From the NCBI GenBank assembly GCA_013399695.1, contig VXAU01002497.1:557501-621500 (forward strand): DNA of 64,000 bases, given 5' to 3'. Made by a program: the position numbers and the translations under genes. The stretch is from Formicarius rufipectus (Eukaryota > Chordata > Aves > Passeriformes > Formicariidae). Below, piece by piece: positions 23,454-36,615 of this stretch. Below the pieces are notes generated by a model that saw nothing but the letters and a program-made list of their open reading frames with translations, was not told the origin of the DNA and ran no database searches. Position 1 is the stretch's first letter, and every line of letters starts with the position of its first letter.

Positions 23454-23477
23454 TTGATAGTGGCAATGCACTATCAA
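23454..23477. repeat. Perfect 9-bp inverted repeat (hairpin)
   Basis: The arms 'ttgatagtg' (23454-23462) and 'cactatcaa' (23469-23477) are exact complements around the 6-base loop 'gcaatg'. Nothing nearby explains it. Confidence 0.85.
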
Positions 23478-24417
23478 ACCACTGAGTCTTTTTTTCCACT
23501 CTGTAAAGCTTTTTAGGCTGATCACATTTTCTAAATGTAAATCTCTACATTCATGTATTTTCTTCATCCTATGTAATAATTAATCATTTGCCTGGAATTA
23601 TGTGGGAAGCTTATGTCTCCATAGGGAGAACAACATGTGGATTCTACTGTGGTATGATTAAGCAACTAATACATTTTTGTAACACTTATGTCTTCCTCTT
23701 ACATTTTGAAAATTGAAAAGCCTTTTTTTGAGCACTAATAGAAAAAGAAGAAAAGAAAAGCAAACATAATCAAGCTATGAATTACTTTTAATTTTTTTCA
23801 TAATATTTGCAGAAAGCTGCTTGTAGCAGTCATCTACTTCAAAGCATTAGTCATGTAAATAACGTTAGTCACTGAGGGATGTTTCTCAGTAATGTTCCAG
23901 AAATTTGGAGTAGGACCTCTTATTTCACTGCTTATGTTGAAAAATGAGGTTAGTTTTCTCAAATATTTTTTATTTCCTCACTGACCTTTTGAACTTCACT
24001 CCAAGCTTTGATCATTTAGATCTATATGCTTTTCTTTCTTCCTGCTTCTCTTTTAATGAAGTGACAGCTGCCAGGATCACTTCACACATATTTCTCTTCT
24101 ATTTCTACTGTAAAAAATCCTGAGATACTGGATAATTTTCTTGTTGGCTATGACTGTAGGCTTTGTTTAATTTTTTATTATTTTTTAATCATCTTGCTCA
24201 AATTAGGTATACCAACATGCTAGTTCCTTTTTCCACTATCATTATCTTTCACAATTATTAAGTATATATGCATTACCCAAGATGCACAACTGGTAAAATG
24301 ATTTTCATGTTCTCACTCAGGTAGGTAAATTGGAACTAAATGAAGACACCTGAATCTCAGTGCAATGAGACTTTTTTAGTCAAGATCCTGACAGGAATGA
24401 TTTAACCTAGTGAACTT

Positions 24418-24518
24418 GTGTTTGTTTTTTGTTTGTTTGTTTTGTTGTTTTTGTTTGTTTGTGGTTTTGTTTGGGTTTTTGTTTATTTTTGTTTTGGTTT
24501 GGTTTGTTTGTTTTTTTA
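24418..24518. repeat. (GTTT)n T/G-rich simple repeat
   Basis: About 100 bases of GTTT, GTTTT and related units on the plus strand. It is the same sequence type as the A/C-rich tracts elsewhere in the window, read from the other strand. Confidence 0.9.
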
Positions 24519-26082
24519 ACCTGTTCTATGCAGATTACTAAAACAATACTCTTGTAAAAAAAAAACTCTTTCATAAGCACTATACTCATATATAACATGT
24601 TTTCATAAGTGAATCTTCCATATTAAGGACATGGTAACTTTCTTCCCATTGTACCAATTCACAGCTGCAGATAATAAACACAAGTCATCATCACATGCCA
24701 TGAAGTTTTACGAAGAGCAAGATGAAGTACAAGGCACACTGCATAAGAAAAAAGTCCTTGCATTGAAAAAATCACATCAGAAACCATCAGAAAAATTCAG
24801 TGCTTAAGCCATTTCTGTTTCCTATTTTCAAAGTCATAATACATTTAGTTTTCATTGGAAACAGCAAAACCACATGTACAAACACAACCTGGCTAGGCAA
24901 CGAAATTCATTTTGTGGAGAAATGGGTTTTTAAATATGTACCTGTCAATGTTATGTTGTAAGATAAAACCTTGGGCATCCCTCGAGGCTTATCCTGTGGA
25001 TATTTCACTGTTCCAATGAAAGAAATCATTTTGTTTACTTCTTTGGAAACCTATCTCTATATTTTGAAGATTACCAAGGTGACAATATGATATGCTACAT
25101 TAATTTAAACTTAGGTCTACTGAAGAAACTAGCACTGCACATGTTTATAATGGTAAAAATAGGGAAAAAGTATTTTTGCATATCAGTCCCCCCAAAAATT
25201 CTTTCTTTTTTCCCTAAACTAAACATAATATTGTCATTACTTTTTAAAGTATGATCCTAGACAAGTTATGCATTCTAATGAAACATGTTAATGGGATACA
25301 AAGCATATATAGAGTCCCTTATTAAGGGCATTCATAGTGTATTAATCTTGGGAAGAATACAACGATCAGCCTTTTTTACAGTCAGGTTCTTTGATTGCTG
25401 TTAATATTAACAAGATTTTTTTTTTTTTCCAGGCTTCTGTGCTTCCTGGGATTACTGAATATTGGAACAGAAAGTGTTCTCACATTATTTAAATTCCAGT
25501 CTCTAGTGAAGAGAGGAATAAATATACAATATTATGCCACAAAATTTAATTAAATTTCATAATTATTTTTCTTGAAACTTCTTTCAGAATGCTCAACTAA
25601 AGTATTTTAGTAAGAGAAAATTAGGAAAAAAAAGTGCTATTAAGAAATTAGGACCATTTTTAAGGGTATGTAAGAATAAAAGCTATGACATCATTAATTC
25701 TACATCACTCTGATGGAAGATACACTTACAAAATAATTGTTCTATAAGTAATACAGTGCTTAGCATAAATGACAGGAAAGAACATCAGTATAGGAAAGTG
25801 AAAAAAAATAATCAAAGGGAAATATTTCCAAATGTTACACTTGCTGTTTTGATGTGCTTAACTGACTGCCTTTTGGTGTTCTCAGTGCTAGACAGAGGTA
25901 GAAATAACAGAAGAAACTGTGAGACTTCAGGAGGGAGATAGATGTTCTCACACTTTGCCTAGTACGTTGTCAGAACAAGATGCATTTGAAAAGAGGAAAA
26001 TTCATTAAATACTCTGAATCCCCAGAGTTTAATTCAGAGTTGCTGGTTTATTGTTACTTTGGAAAACTAGGGCAGATGATCA

Positions 26083-26350
26083 ATGTCATACTGTAGACAT
26101 TTGAAAAATTGTGGAGTTGCACTGTCACAAAGTTGTGAAATCCACACCACCTCCACCCTCCTTTTCAACAGTTCTAGGGATGGTGAGTCCCCCACTTCCC
26201 TAAGCAGCCTTTTGGCACACCTGACAACCCTTTCAGTGAAAAAACTTTTCCTAATGTCTAGTCTAAACCTTCCACAACATGTTTTGAGACCATTTCCTCT
26301 GGTCCTGTCACATGTTACATGGGAGAGGACACCAACCCCCACGTAGCTAC
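26083..26350 (-). mobile_element. CR1 LINE 3' fragment (antisense)
   Basis: The minus strand reads 'acatgtgacaggaccagagg', 'aaatggtctcaaaacatg', 'ggtttagactagacattagg', 'ttttttcactgaaagggttg', and then 'aggctgcttagggaagtggg'. This is the familiar CR1 3' region in which the element's RNA matches 'tcactgaaagggttgtcaag...ggctgcccagggaagtgg'. The terminal bases of the element are diverged or missing. Frames of about 90 codons on both strands here are repeat shadows. Confidence 0.9.
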
Positions 26351-29300
26351 ATCCTCCTCCTCGCTACACCACACCACCAGTTTCTGTACACAACATCAGT
26401 TCCTGGATACTCATCTACACACAGAAGTCAGTACACATTGCCACTCTTTTCATTGTGCCCTGCTTAATTAGTAACTATGTTCAGCAATAGGTTATGATTT
26501 TTCATCTTGCATCTGTACATATCAGGAGTCATTGCACTGAAATGCTGTTTAATATGATAAATTAAAACCTGCATGAGGAAACCAGATATTAATTCTTCAG
26601 CAAATGCCTTTCACTTTGTCTTTTGACTTACATTTTCTCCCTTATCTTCCTATGTTATAAAGATGAATGTTTTTTAATATTTGGTTTTCTACTGTCTTTT
26701 ATTATTAGCTGCTTCTTTCCTCCTCCTTTTCTTCAACCTCTTTCCTTTCTCAAGCCCTGCTTTAGTAAATTGGTTCTTCTCTTTTGCTCTCTGATTTAGA
26801 TATCTAAGGCTCAAAATAAATCTGAGATAACCACTTGATCTTCTCTCTACTGATACTTTTCGGCTGCAGCTCTTTCATCCACACGCTGAAATTACTAATG
26901 ATTATACAACATCCTGTTTGTTTAAAATCCCCATGTTTGCTACCTTTTATATAGAACAGAAAGCAGATATAAGAGTTTCTAAGCTAGTTAATGCAATAGG
27001 CAGCAGGAAAAAAAAGCCCAACCTCTTTTATGTGCAATAAAGATATTGCAAGCAATGGGGTGAAAGATATTCTCAAATAAAAATAATGAATATCTTTTTC
27101 ATATCTCTTATTATTATGAAAAAGAAGATATTTTGATGAGCTAGGGTCATTAACCTCCCGTGAAGTCACAAGTTAGACTGATCCTATGAGGATTAGATAA
27201 GTTATTTGTAAGTAAGCTGCCAAACTAATGATGTTATTTGAAATGATAATACATTTATATTGATATTTAGACACTGTAAATTTCACATGATAATGGCTTA
27301 TCACTGGTAAGGAGAAAATATATTGTAAATACTATAAGAGAGAACCTGTAACAAGCTGCTTTTCTTTGGTTATTTTTTTGACTGATAATGCTGAATCTGT
27401 TTGCTGATTCTGTTCGTAATGAAAGACATGCTTCCTTAGGGCCAGATTCCAGCTTCTGATTTTCAGCTTCCTACAGTGCAGCAACATCAAAGTAGGATTA
27501 TTATAGCACCAATGTTAGATAGCAGGCATTAGAAAATGTAGGAAACAACAGTTGTCATATCCAGAACAGATAATTCATCCTCTGATATGAAAAAAAATTA
27601 TTACGATGTAGTAAAAACCAATGTTTTTGAAAAATAAATAAAGGATGAGACAGGAAATCTCATATGAACTTTTGCACTTAGACCATGAAATATAATCACA
27701 GATTATGAAAGAAGGAAGCTCACATGTGACTTCTGTTCATTTCTGCTTTGTTTTCAAAGTGCTGCTGGCCAAGAAGGTAACAGAAAAGGCACACAGTGAG
27801 TTTTCTTTATATAAGAGAACTTTCTTAGTCAGAGTAATAAAATTTTGTTTGGATTCTTTTATTAAAAATGTGACCTTATGTAACATTCATTTAAACTGCA
27901 TCCTACCTGATGTAAATCAAAGTGAAAAGTACTACTGCTCATATAAATAAGGTATTTCATACAATGTATACCATCTGAAGCTTGAGAGCAGTTCAAATGC
28001 CGCCACCCATTCTGTGAACATTGCATTTACCAGAGTGTGGGAAGGTACACAACCAAAGTCCTGCCCAGAGACTCATCTGTGGTGACTTGTGATATATTTT
28101 TTGTGGTTCTTCTGAGCCTTGACATAGTTGAAGAAAGGATGAGGTCAGTACTTGGTATTTACATTAATTTAAGATGTCTCTGTCTAAAAATCTTTTGTAT
28201 CTATTCAGGACCTAGAAGATTTTCTTCCAATAGGTGTCTGTCCTCTTTGACTGTTCAAAACACTTCCAGGATTCCGGAACTCAAATAAATACTCTCCATA
28301 TGTATCTTTTTCTGTTTAAATAATCAGAAAAGTTGAATTCTGAGGCTAAAAATATGATGGTTTACTTTCCTCCCTTTCTGATTTTGCATCATATAGATGC
28401 AGAGGTTGGATGGTATGAGTAAGATTTTTCTCTTGTCCTTCATTGTTCTTCCCTGGAACTATTTCAGAAAAAAGAAAGATGGCTGCTGAGGGCTGTGAGA
28501 GTGCAAGTGTAGATTTCAGTGACAGCTAATGGATGTAACAATGTGCATAGCAGTGATAGAGTATATCACCCCAAAAAGCTATATGGCATGTGAATCTACT
28601 GTGTGAAGGACAGTTGAGCGTTCACATGTAGTTTCTGTTGCAGTGTCATTTCAACTAGCTTATTCAAATCCATGAAAGAAAAAACAAAAACAAAACAAAA
28701 CAAACACCCCACAAACCAACACTATTATTTATTTGTTTCCATTTATGGCATTGTTTCTCTTCTTTCAAAGTGGACATTACCCATTCAACAGAATTAGTGG
28801 AATCCTCTGACAAACAGTGAGAAACTTATGTATGCTCAGAAGCCCTTCAAAAAAGTTTGGTTTGAAGAAACCAGTCTTCATACTATATAACTACTTTCAA
28901 CTTCATTAAAGATGATATCTCCCAATGATTTTATGAGAAAAATGGAGAAGAGTGGATAGGTAAAAATTCTTCAAAACCAGCAAAAACTTTATGCTGATCT
29001 TGGCTTCTGCTCATGCAAAGAATCAAACCCAGTCATTTAAACAAATTTACAGGAAATCTAAGGCCAGCCCATATTTTGACACAAACTGTAAAACCACCCA
29101 CTGCTCTCACTTTATCATGTCCTTGCTGCACTGAATCATCAGCATCTCCTGTCACTCACTTCAAAAAAAGTCTTACTGCAGATTCTTTTCTGTAGAGCAA
29201 GGTATGAGTAAGGGACAATGGGAGGGAGGCCTTTGAAGAGTTATAAAAAGAAAGCTAAAACAAAAGCGAGAGCAACAAAAGAAACAAGGAGAGAATACAA

Positions 29301-29694
29301 AAGTGAAGGCTCAGGGTGGGCTGGTGGAAAATAAAGAAAACTGCACATGGAGGGGAAATGATTCATTTTCTGACAGTTTATAAAAATAGGTTTTGAATCT
29401 CTGAAAGAATCATGATTGAGCCAGCATAGGAAAAGTCATGTATCTTTATGCACGTTATTTGTGAAGGAATGTAAAGAGAAATTACTTCATTTCAGGCATT
29501 TCAGACACTAAGACTCCCTAAGATTGGGCTAGCATCTCCATCTGTGTGCAATATTTTTGTGCAAAATATTGAAAAATGTAATTGAGTCCAGAAGCAGTTT
29601 TTCTCCATCATTCTGCTATTTAACTGTGAAATATTACTATCTTAAGAATAGTAACACAGGTGGGTAATCAGAGAAATATTTTTATAATTCTGTC
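26351..29694. other. AT-rich unique non-coding DNA
   Basis: No gene or repeat family recognised. An (AAAAC)n tract occurs at about 28676-28712. Frames here are all under 92 codons and carry no motif. Confidence 0.5.
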
Positions 29695-29700
29695 TTTACG
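29695..29700. repeat. Candidate target-site duplication, left copy
   Basis: The 6-mer 'tttacg' directly precedes the LTR. The right flank is 'tttaag' at 30035-30040, five of six bases identical, consistent with an aged class II duplication. Confidence 0.5.
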
Positions 29701-30034
29701 TGTAGTGAATGAGCAACATGGACTCTTCACATGGTACAACAAGAATCAAGAATCATTTATTGTCTATTAACAGCTTCTATTTATAGAGCACCCAATTTCG
29801 TTTCAGGTTTTTGAGCTAAGCATTGCTTTTTCCTGTTAGAAAGCTGCATGCATACTGAAACGTGTCAACAACTAGCAAGAGTTGTCTTTCTACCGATTAG
29901 CTTCTTGTTCTTGCTCACACGATTAGCTTGTGATCTGATCCCAGCCATCTCCTTATTACTTTATAACTTTTCTGTCTTGCTGATGGTGTTGACCTTGGTG
30001 CTCAATAATTTTCTATCATTCACAGTTCTCCACA
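29701..30034 (-). mobile_element. Short solo LTR, class II (alpha/beta-retrovirus-like)
   Basis: A 334-bp element with TG...CA ends: the minus-strand sense start is TGTGGAGAACTGTG and the end is ...TCATTCACTACA. It carries a TATA box 'tataaata' (complement of 29778-29785) and, only 16 bases further on, AATAAA (complement of 29756-29761), leaving a very short R-U5. The compact length and the TATA-to-AATAAA spacing resemble avian leukosis/sarcoma-type and other class II LTRs. The 6-bp flanks match at five of six positions. No internal coding region remains on either side. Confidence 0.75.
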
Positions 30035-30040
30035 TTTAAG

Positions 30041-33000
30041 GATAGGAACTTGTGAGTTTTTGTTCGTAATAAGAGCTCAGAAGCTGACCACCTGAAGATG
30101 TCTGCAACTTAACCACAGAATTTCTATGTTAATTTGTTAAATTTACCTTCAATTTCTAAAGTATTCCTTACATAAAAAAAACTTACAATCTAGAAACATT
30201 GTGTCTCATTGTTCTTTAGTGTTGCTGGAATATTTGATCTATGTTCTTTTAAATTTGCTCCCTATTTCGTCTTCCCTGAGGAACTGAAGAAGGGCTCCTA
30301 ATGTGCTTTAGTGGTGGGTATATCAGAATCACAGCTGTACAGTGGATTACAGGAAAACAGGGACAGCAGGGTGAAAGAGGAATCAACTGTACCTTCATAT
30401 ACGGGACTGAGTACTATCCTGGATGCAATGCTGCAACGCTCCATCAGGAGGACTTGCAAAATCTGACAGAAGATAGGTATACTTCTTTCAGCCAGTGGGG
30501 AACACATCAGTCTTGTCTACATATCCTTTTTCCTCTTGCAACCTGATTGATTGATTGACAGTACTGAAAACATACCAGACCTTTTTCCTGCACCAGGAGA
30601 AGATAGCCCACCCAGGAGCAAGTGCTGAAATCTATTACTTGAAGATATTGCATCCTTAAATTATACCCCAGCAGGGATTGGCCCTCATGGCTAAGATATA
30701 AAAATGGTTTTAATTTTAATATAGTGTATTTCAAGGCATCTCAGGAACCTACTTACCAGAATGCTTCAGAGTATCTTACTTTGACAGCTTGTGTTCTCTT
30801 TGAGCATAAATGGTTTCTCTAGCTTTTACTAACACTTGTTTTGTTTGAAGTATGTGTATGAAAGACAATAGTGCCTTCTTCAGAAGAAAACCATACAATA
30901 CCTTCAGTTAACAATGGTGCATGATGCATAGTTTGCTGTCAGTTTTTCTTTACTGTGCACATTTCATTATACCTGTTACATTGTTTTTCACCACTGGTTT
31001 TAACTCAGACAATAATTTAAATGACTGCTAATTTAGCAATGTTTTGAGTCCCATTTACTGCAGAATAACAAACATTTGCTTGAAACTAAGTATCTGCTAA
31101 GTGCTGTTGTAGGTTTCTTTTAAATACTACATAGTAATTCAATGAAAATATAGTCCTTTACATGCAGAATTTGAGAAACTAAACTCTAATAAAGCCAAAA
31201 TGAGAGAGTGCTCCTGGGTAATGAGTATTAAAAACAAATGAGGACTAATAGAATTTTTTATTGATGCTGTAAGTCATGTTTAGATTAATGTTTCTGTTAG
31301 GATGAATGTAAATAAAATTATTTATTTTGTGGAATTCCCAGCATTATTAATGTCAAATGAAAGGAAACAAAAAAGTTCTAAGTAACTCTCAAAACAGTCT
31401 TGAAACCATCACAGTGGGGTGCTACAGCCATGGAGCAACGAGGACTCCCCAGGAACAGAGTGAAATTAAGAGTCTCTAGGAGTAGAATACTATAAATCCT
31501 TGTTTCTTTGACAACTAATTGTTCAGACAAATGAAAGAAGAAACTGTCATAGAGTACAAGGTTAAATAATAACTTGGTCGTAGCTGATAGGATGAAAATA
31601 CAACCTTAAGGTATCTTCGATGATTTCAATGTTATAAAAAAAAAAAAAAAATAAAAAAACCAAAAACAACACTCCCAGGTAACTTTATATGTGTAAATGA
31701 TTGTATAATGAACTGGAGCAAGACTACCACCTGCACATTAAGAATTTTGTTATATAAGCATGAGTAGCAAATCACCTGTTTCAGTATCATTCTTTCTTTG
31801 TTACTTTTTTTGTATAAAAGACTCTGCTTGTTTCCTCAAAGGAGTGCCAGCTTTATTAGATGCCTGCACCCTATTCTGCAGAATGGTAACAGGATCAAAT
31901 ATCTCCCGTCAGTGTATTGATTTGTTCATGCACACTGGGTTAAGAACCACTGCTTTAGGGACAACATTATGGAATCAAAGGCATTTGAGTATTATATATA
32001 TTAATAATGGAAAAAAAAAAAAAAGCTGAGAGCACTTTATTTTTGAAAATAAAAAAAATGGAATTCCATCTTCTATGAAAATAGCCGAATTTAAATATGA
32101 TGCCTATGTGCTGTAAAACACACTATAATGTTTGTATATAATAAGAAAAGAAGGACAAGTGTGTTTGTATCATTTGTTTTGATCCAACATAAAATAGAGG
32201 ATGCAAATACCATTATTCCTTTCCTGTCTTTGACTTCAGGTGGCTCACTTACAGTTTTATTAGATATTTATTAGATATTCAATAGTTTCTCTGTAAATCA
32301 AATAGCTCAGTTTTGTGGTCCTTGTTCTCCTTTAATTCATGCTGTGAACTTCCAATTATCAGTTATAGAATAGCAACGAATCAGAAGTCATCTCACCCTT
32401 AGAAAAATGAGACCAGTTCCTTGAGTTCATTTCTGACTTCTCCGATTTTGACCAAAACTTAAAGAAGGAAGATGGTATCCTTGAAGCCAAGAAGTAATTT
32501 GAACATAAGGTGCTTCCAGTCAATTGGTTATCTCAGGGATTCTTCATTACTTCATGTCCTCACAAAGTAAGTGGTGGTACTGCTTTATACAGTTAAGGTG
32601 CTATAGAACTGCTATTCTTATGTAGTCATTTTTGTATTGTGTTAGGGAAATGTTAATGACAGCAAATTTAAACAACTGTTAAGTATTTTTGAAAGGCTGA
32701 ATTCTTACTGCAGCATTTCAGAAACCTATGTTAATAGAACTATTAAAACTGTATAGTTCTATCTATGTTAATAGAACTTCCTCAAATAGTATAGGTTATA
32801 TTCAACAACCCTCAGTGACATGTTGATGAAACCTCTTATGCTCTATTCTTTACACATTTGTAAAGAAGTTATATCATTTTTAATTCTGCTGAGTTAGATT
32901 TTAATCTTTTGAGGCAAGAACTATCTCTTATTGCACAGTAGGACTTAGACTACTTATCCTAATCACTGCATGTGGCACATACTGATACAAGCAAGTAATA

Positions 33001-34704
33001 TTAAAAATATATTAATCATGGTTATTTGTATATATTCATCATATAAATTGTGGACCTGAACCATCACAAAGTGAGGTGATGGGAATATAAGCATCTGCTA
33101 ACATAAATGTTATTCTCAGCATATTTAAACTTAATTACATAGACTGAGTTTTTTATGTAAAACATTTCAAGTCATATCAACTGTTCTCACACTGATAAAT
33201 AGTAGGTGATAATAACAGGCAACAAAAGGCAGAGAGATATATAACAAGTGCAAGAAAAGAGGAAGAAACATCTGACAACTTTGTGAAGGAAAAATACAAT
33301 GAAAGTGTTAATGTGAAAATGTGGTCAAGGGAATGAAAAGGACTGTTACACTTAATCGGATGTCATAAACACAGTTTTCGCAAAACAGTTTTGAACTAAA
33401 TTTATAATTCTTATAATGACTTTTTAAGGAATTCTTGGGACCTTACACTTCCACTCTGAGTGTACTTAGCAACATCAGTGAACAGCAACCAATTTCATTT
33501 CATCAGGGCACGTTCTGCTTACATTGAAGAATCTTGTGTTCAGAATGTCAGTCATGTTCACAGGCAAAAATCACCCAAACCAACATCTTTTTCCAGTTCA
33601 GGACTTTCAGACTACTTTTATTCCTTATCAATGTTTGGTGATACTCTATAAATCAGAGGTAACCAATAGATGCATTTTGAGTTATGTGCAGAGAGTGCTG
33701 GAAAAGGAAAACCAAAGTTGCCAAATTGCCTTGTATTCAGAAGCACTTCTCTTTTAGTCTCATCTTCCCATGAAGTGTCCAAATTTTTACCTTCTCATAC
33801 CTATGGATCTCCTGTGCATGCTTTTCAAAGTGCTATCTCCTGCTTTCGCTCCTGCCAGATTGATGAGGTATGTTGCACATGCCTTCTCATTCAGTAATAA
33901 GGATGTTGGGACAAGTAAAACAGTTCAGGATTTGTTTTGTAACCATTTTGCTACAAGATTGTTTCCTTATTCTGGAACAAATAAGGAAATGAGATGTGTA
34001 GAGAGAGCAAGGTGGGTCTATCACCCAAGGCTGGTGCTCTGTGTGAAGATTGTTGGGTGTATAGAAATCATTTTACCTTGTTATCCTAACTGGGGGACAA
34101 GAAACATAAGCATGTGTAGAAGGGTTCATAAAAGCATTATTATTAAAAACAAACTTTTCCAGACTAATTGTGATAAGAAAAGGGAGGAGAGTATCCACAG
34201 TTATTATTAATGAAAAGGGTGACCTATAATTACATCCGTTACCTAGCATATTGTTATCTTTAGAATCCTTGGGAAAAATAGAAAATGGTTATAAACATCC
34301 CTGTTTTATAGAGCTAAACAGTATCATCTGCTATAGTTGTTCTGCCAGCTGCCAGTTACTGGTAGAGGTTAGCTTTTTAACAGGCAACTACTGCTACAAC
34401 AACCATGAAGATGGTCCCTGTGGAACATGCCAGAGCTAGAAAAGCATTGATGATTGGGGAAATCTGTTGTGAAAGAAAATGGAGATGTGGGAATAGACCA
34501 CAATCTGAGAAAAGTGGTGGATACTGGGGAAGAAATTGTCACACTAATAATCTGTCTCATTTGAAAACTAAAAGGCATGTGAATAAGAGATTGAAATGCC
34601 TTCTATGCACTCAGAATAGGGCAGAGTTTTAGATTAAGGCTTCTGTTAGGTAAAATCTCTATAAGAACATGTAAAGGCATGCTTAAAGTACACAGTTTGA
34701 TTAG
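30041..34704. other. AT-rich unique non-coding DNA
   Basis: No recognisable gene. The longest gap-free frame of the window, 146 codons at 33770-34210, lies here. Its translation shows no family and overlaps several other frames of similar size, so it is treated as chance. An A-rich run lies near 31636-31668 and a small direct repeat 'ctatgttaatagaact' occurs at 32726-32741 and 32763-32778. Confidence 0.45.
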
Positions 34705-34709
34705 GTAAT
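34705..34709. repeat. Target-site duplication, left copy (gtaat)
   Basis: The 5-mer 'gtaat' abuts the LTR start and recurs exactly at 35394-35398, after the LTR's terminal ACA. Five bases fits ERVL-type integration. Confidence 0.85.
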
Positions 34710-35393
34710 TGTGCCGGTTTAGAGTTAAACCAGTATGAGAAATGAATCCAACTCAGAATGGGACTGCAAGTCAGAATAACAATTTATTAAAAGATCACAA
34801 AAATACACTGAAACAGAAAAGGAAATTTGTTTGTGCCACAAACAACACCAGGTGTACAGCCCAACACAGTGGGGCACAAGCAGAGTGGAGCTCACCAACT
34901 CTGTGCTGAGCACCATGTGGCCCCCCTGAGTTCAAAGTAAAAAGAAAACAAGGTACCTGCTGGTGAAAGTGATGGTTGCAATCTGGTGGCAGTCTCAGTC
35001 TGCTCGCAGCTCTGGTCCTCTTCTGGATCTCAAGAGTACTCCCAGGCCCAAAGCCACAGTTTATATTCACTTAGGCTCCACCCAGTCCCTCCCCCAGGGA
35101 GGAGACTTAAACAATGGGTGATTTACTCTGTGAGATAAACAATGGCCTATTTTTGGCACCCTTGATGGCCCATTAGCAGACATGACTCGTCAGGTGGGTG
35201 TGGAGACAGGAGAACTCCTTATCTCACAGAAGTTCCTAAACACCCAGCTAGTAGCCTGAGGGGTGTGCTGTGCCTTAGACAATAGCTGCTAATGTGCCAC
35301 TGTGAGCAGTTCATGGGGAAAAAATGGCATAGAGGCTTTAGAATACACACGCACACAGTGACAAAACTGATCCTGGCTCCTAAAACCAGGACA
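34710..35393 (-). mobile_element. Complete solo LTR, ERVL-like (antisense)
   Basis: A 684-bp element with TGTGCC...GGACA ends on the plus strand, bounded by a perfect 5-bp direct repeat. Its sense (minus) strand starts TGTCCTGGTTTTAGGAGCC, has a TATAAA box (complement of 35060-35065), and carries AATAAA (complement of 34783-34788) about 275 bases downstream. It ends ...GGTTTAACTCTAAACCGGCACA. The 'TGTCCTGGTTT' start is shared with other avian ERVL LTRs. No viral gene flanks it, so recombination between two LTRs has removed the interior. Open frames on the minus strand here are not genes. Confidence 0.9.
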
Positions 35394-35398
35394 GTAAT
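35394..35398. repeat. Target-site duplication, right copy (gtaat)
   Basis: Exact repeat of 34705-34709, immediately following the LTR end ...aggaca. Confidence 0.85.
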
Positions 35399-36570
35399 TG
35401 TGAAAATTGTGGACTATGGGGTTTTGTTGTGAATAAAAATCTAATTCAATAATTATTTATCCAGAGGGAAAATATTGGTTCTTTTGCTGTAATTTAGTTC
35501 ACAATAGACATGCCTTATAGTGCAACAGATGTTTGAATGTAAGATGGGATATGACAGACATCTGCCGTGGAGATCCCACTGGGAAAAAAAATCAGAAGAA
35601 AACACAGATTTCTGGCTCCTACATCTTCCTGAGTTCATATTATTGCAGGAGTGAGAAGTCCATGCCTTTCACGAAGCTACCACCCTTGCTCTTTTGGAGA
35701 CAGCTGCTTTGGCTGGAAACATTAGAGAATCAGAATGAAACACATTGATGTCTGGCCTCAGAAACCACCACAACTTATAACTATGATTGCAAATCCCTTT
35801 CTCTCCTCTGCCTTCTGTTGCCTCTTTGTCTTCCTTTTTGTAACATAAAATAGCTTTCAAATGGAAAACATGGTGTTTCTCTGCTGAAGTATCACAATTA
35901 GAGCTTGAGAATTGAAAGAAAGATATCTGAAAACAGTCTAAGAAAGGTCTTCTGTAAACAATTAAACCCCTTACATTTCATTCAGTTTAGATGGATTCAA
36001 GGGAAAGGAAATACCTTTTTTTTTGTCTTCTGAGGCAGTTTTTTTCATTGAAAGGTGAAACAGCAGGTAGGTTTTACTGCTCTCTGGTGTCCTTGCAGAG
36101 GTAAAGATACAGGATGCTATGAGAAGTATTTTGTATACAGATTTTCTCATACTACACATATAGTATGCTTATCATCTTTATACAGTACACAATAGTATGT
36201 AGTATTGTATTCTGTATACATCTTCTTTCCTACATCAGAATATATGAGATATATATATATGTATTCAACATTGGGAATAGCTTTACAAATATCTATATCT
36301 CTATTTGTCTTTCTTTTAGTTTAAATCTACAATCAATTTGCAAGGTGTCAGTCGTGAAATCATATGTACATCTCACCAAGCAGCAGTAGATACTATGTAG
36401 AAAGGAAGAGGATTTTTACTTTCGCATCCAGCAGATTTTATTGAATGTACAGATGGTAATTTGTAAAGATTTCCCTTTCAGGAATATTTGGCTTCACTTT
36501 TATAGCCATAGTTGCTTTTGTAAATTATAGATAAGATACTCAAAATTTCAAATTGCTATTGTAGACTCTT

Positions 36571-36615
36571 TTGTTTTGTTTTGTTTTGTTTTGGTTTTGG
36601 TTTTGTTTTTCCTTT
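36571..36615. repeat. (GTTTT)n simple repeat
   Basis: Consecutive 'gtttt' pentamers followed by 'ggttttggttttg'. Low complexity, no coding meaning. Confidence 0.9.

Larger units (their letters stand above)
19174..26082. other. AT-rich unique non-coding DNA with two simple repeats
   Basis: About 6.9 kb without a recognisable gene. It includes a poly(A) run near 20928-20942, an (AAAC)n tract at 21590-21730, a (GTTT)n tract at 24418-24518 and perfect inverted repeats at 22916-22940 and 23454-23477. Frames of up to 142 codons, such as 21441-21869 on the minus strand, run through the simple repeats and are not credible. Confidence 0.5.

Noticed and set aside
33770..34210. 146-codon plus-strand frame, the longest without gap characters
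   Set aside because: No recognisable domain, several overlapping frames of similar size, and a length close to chance expectation for 64 kb.
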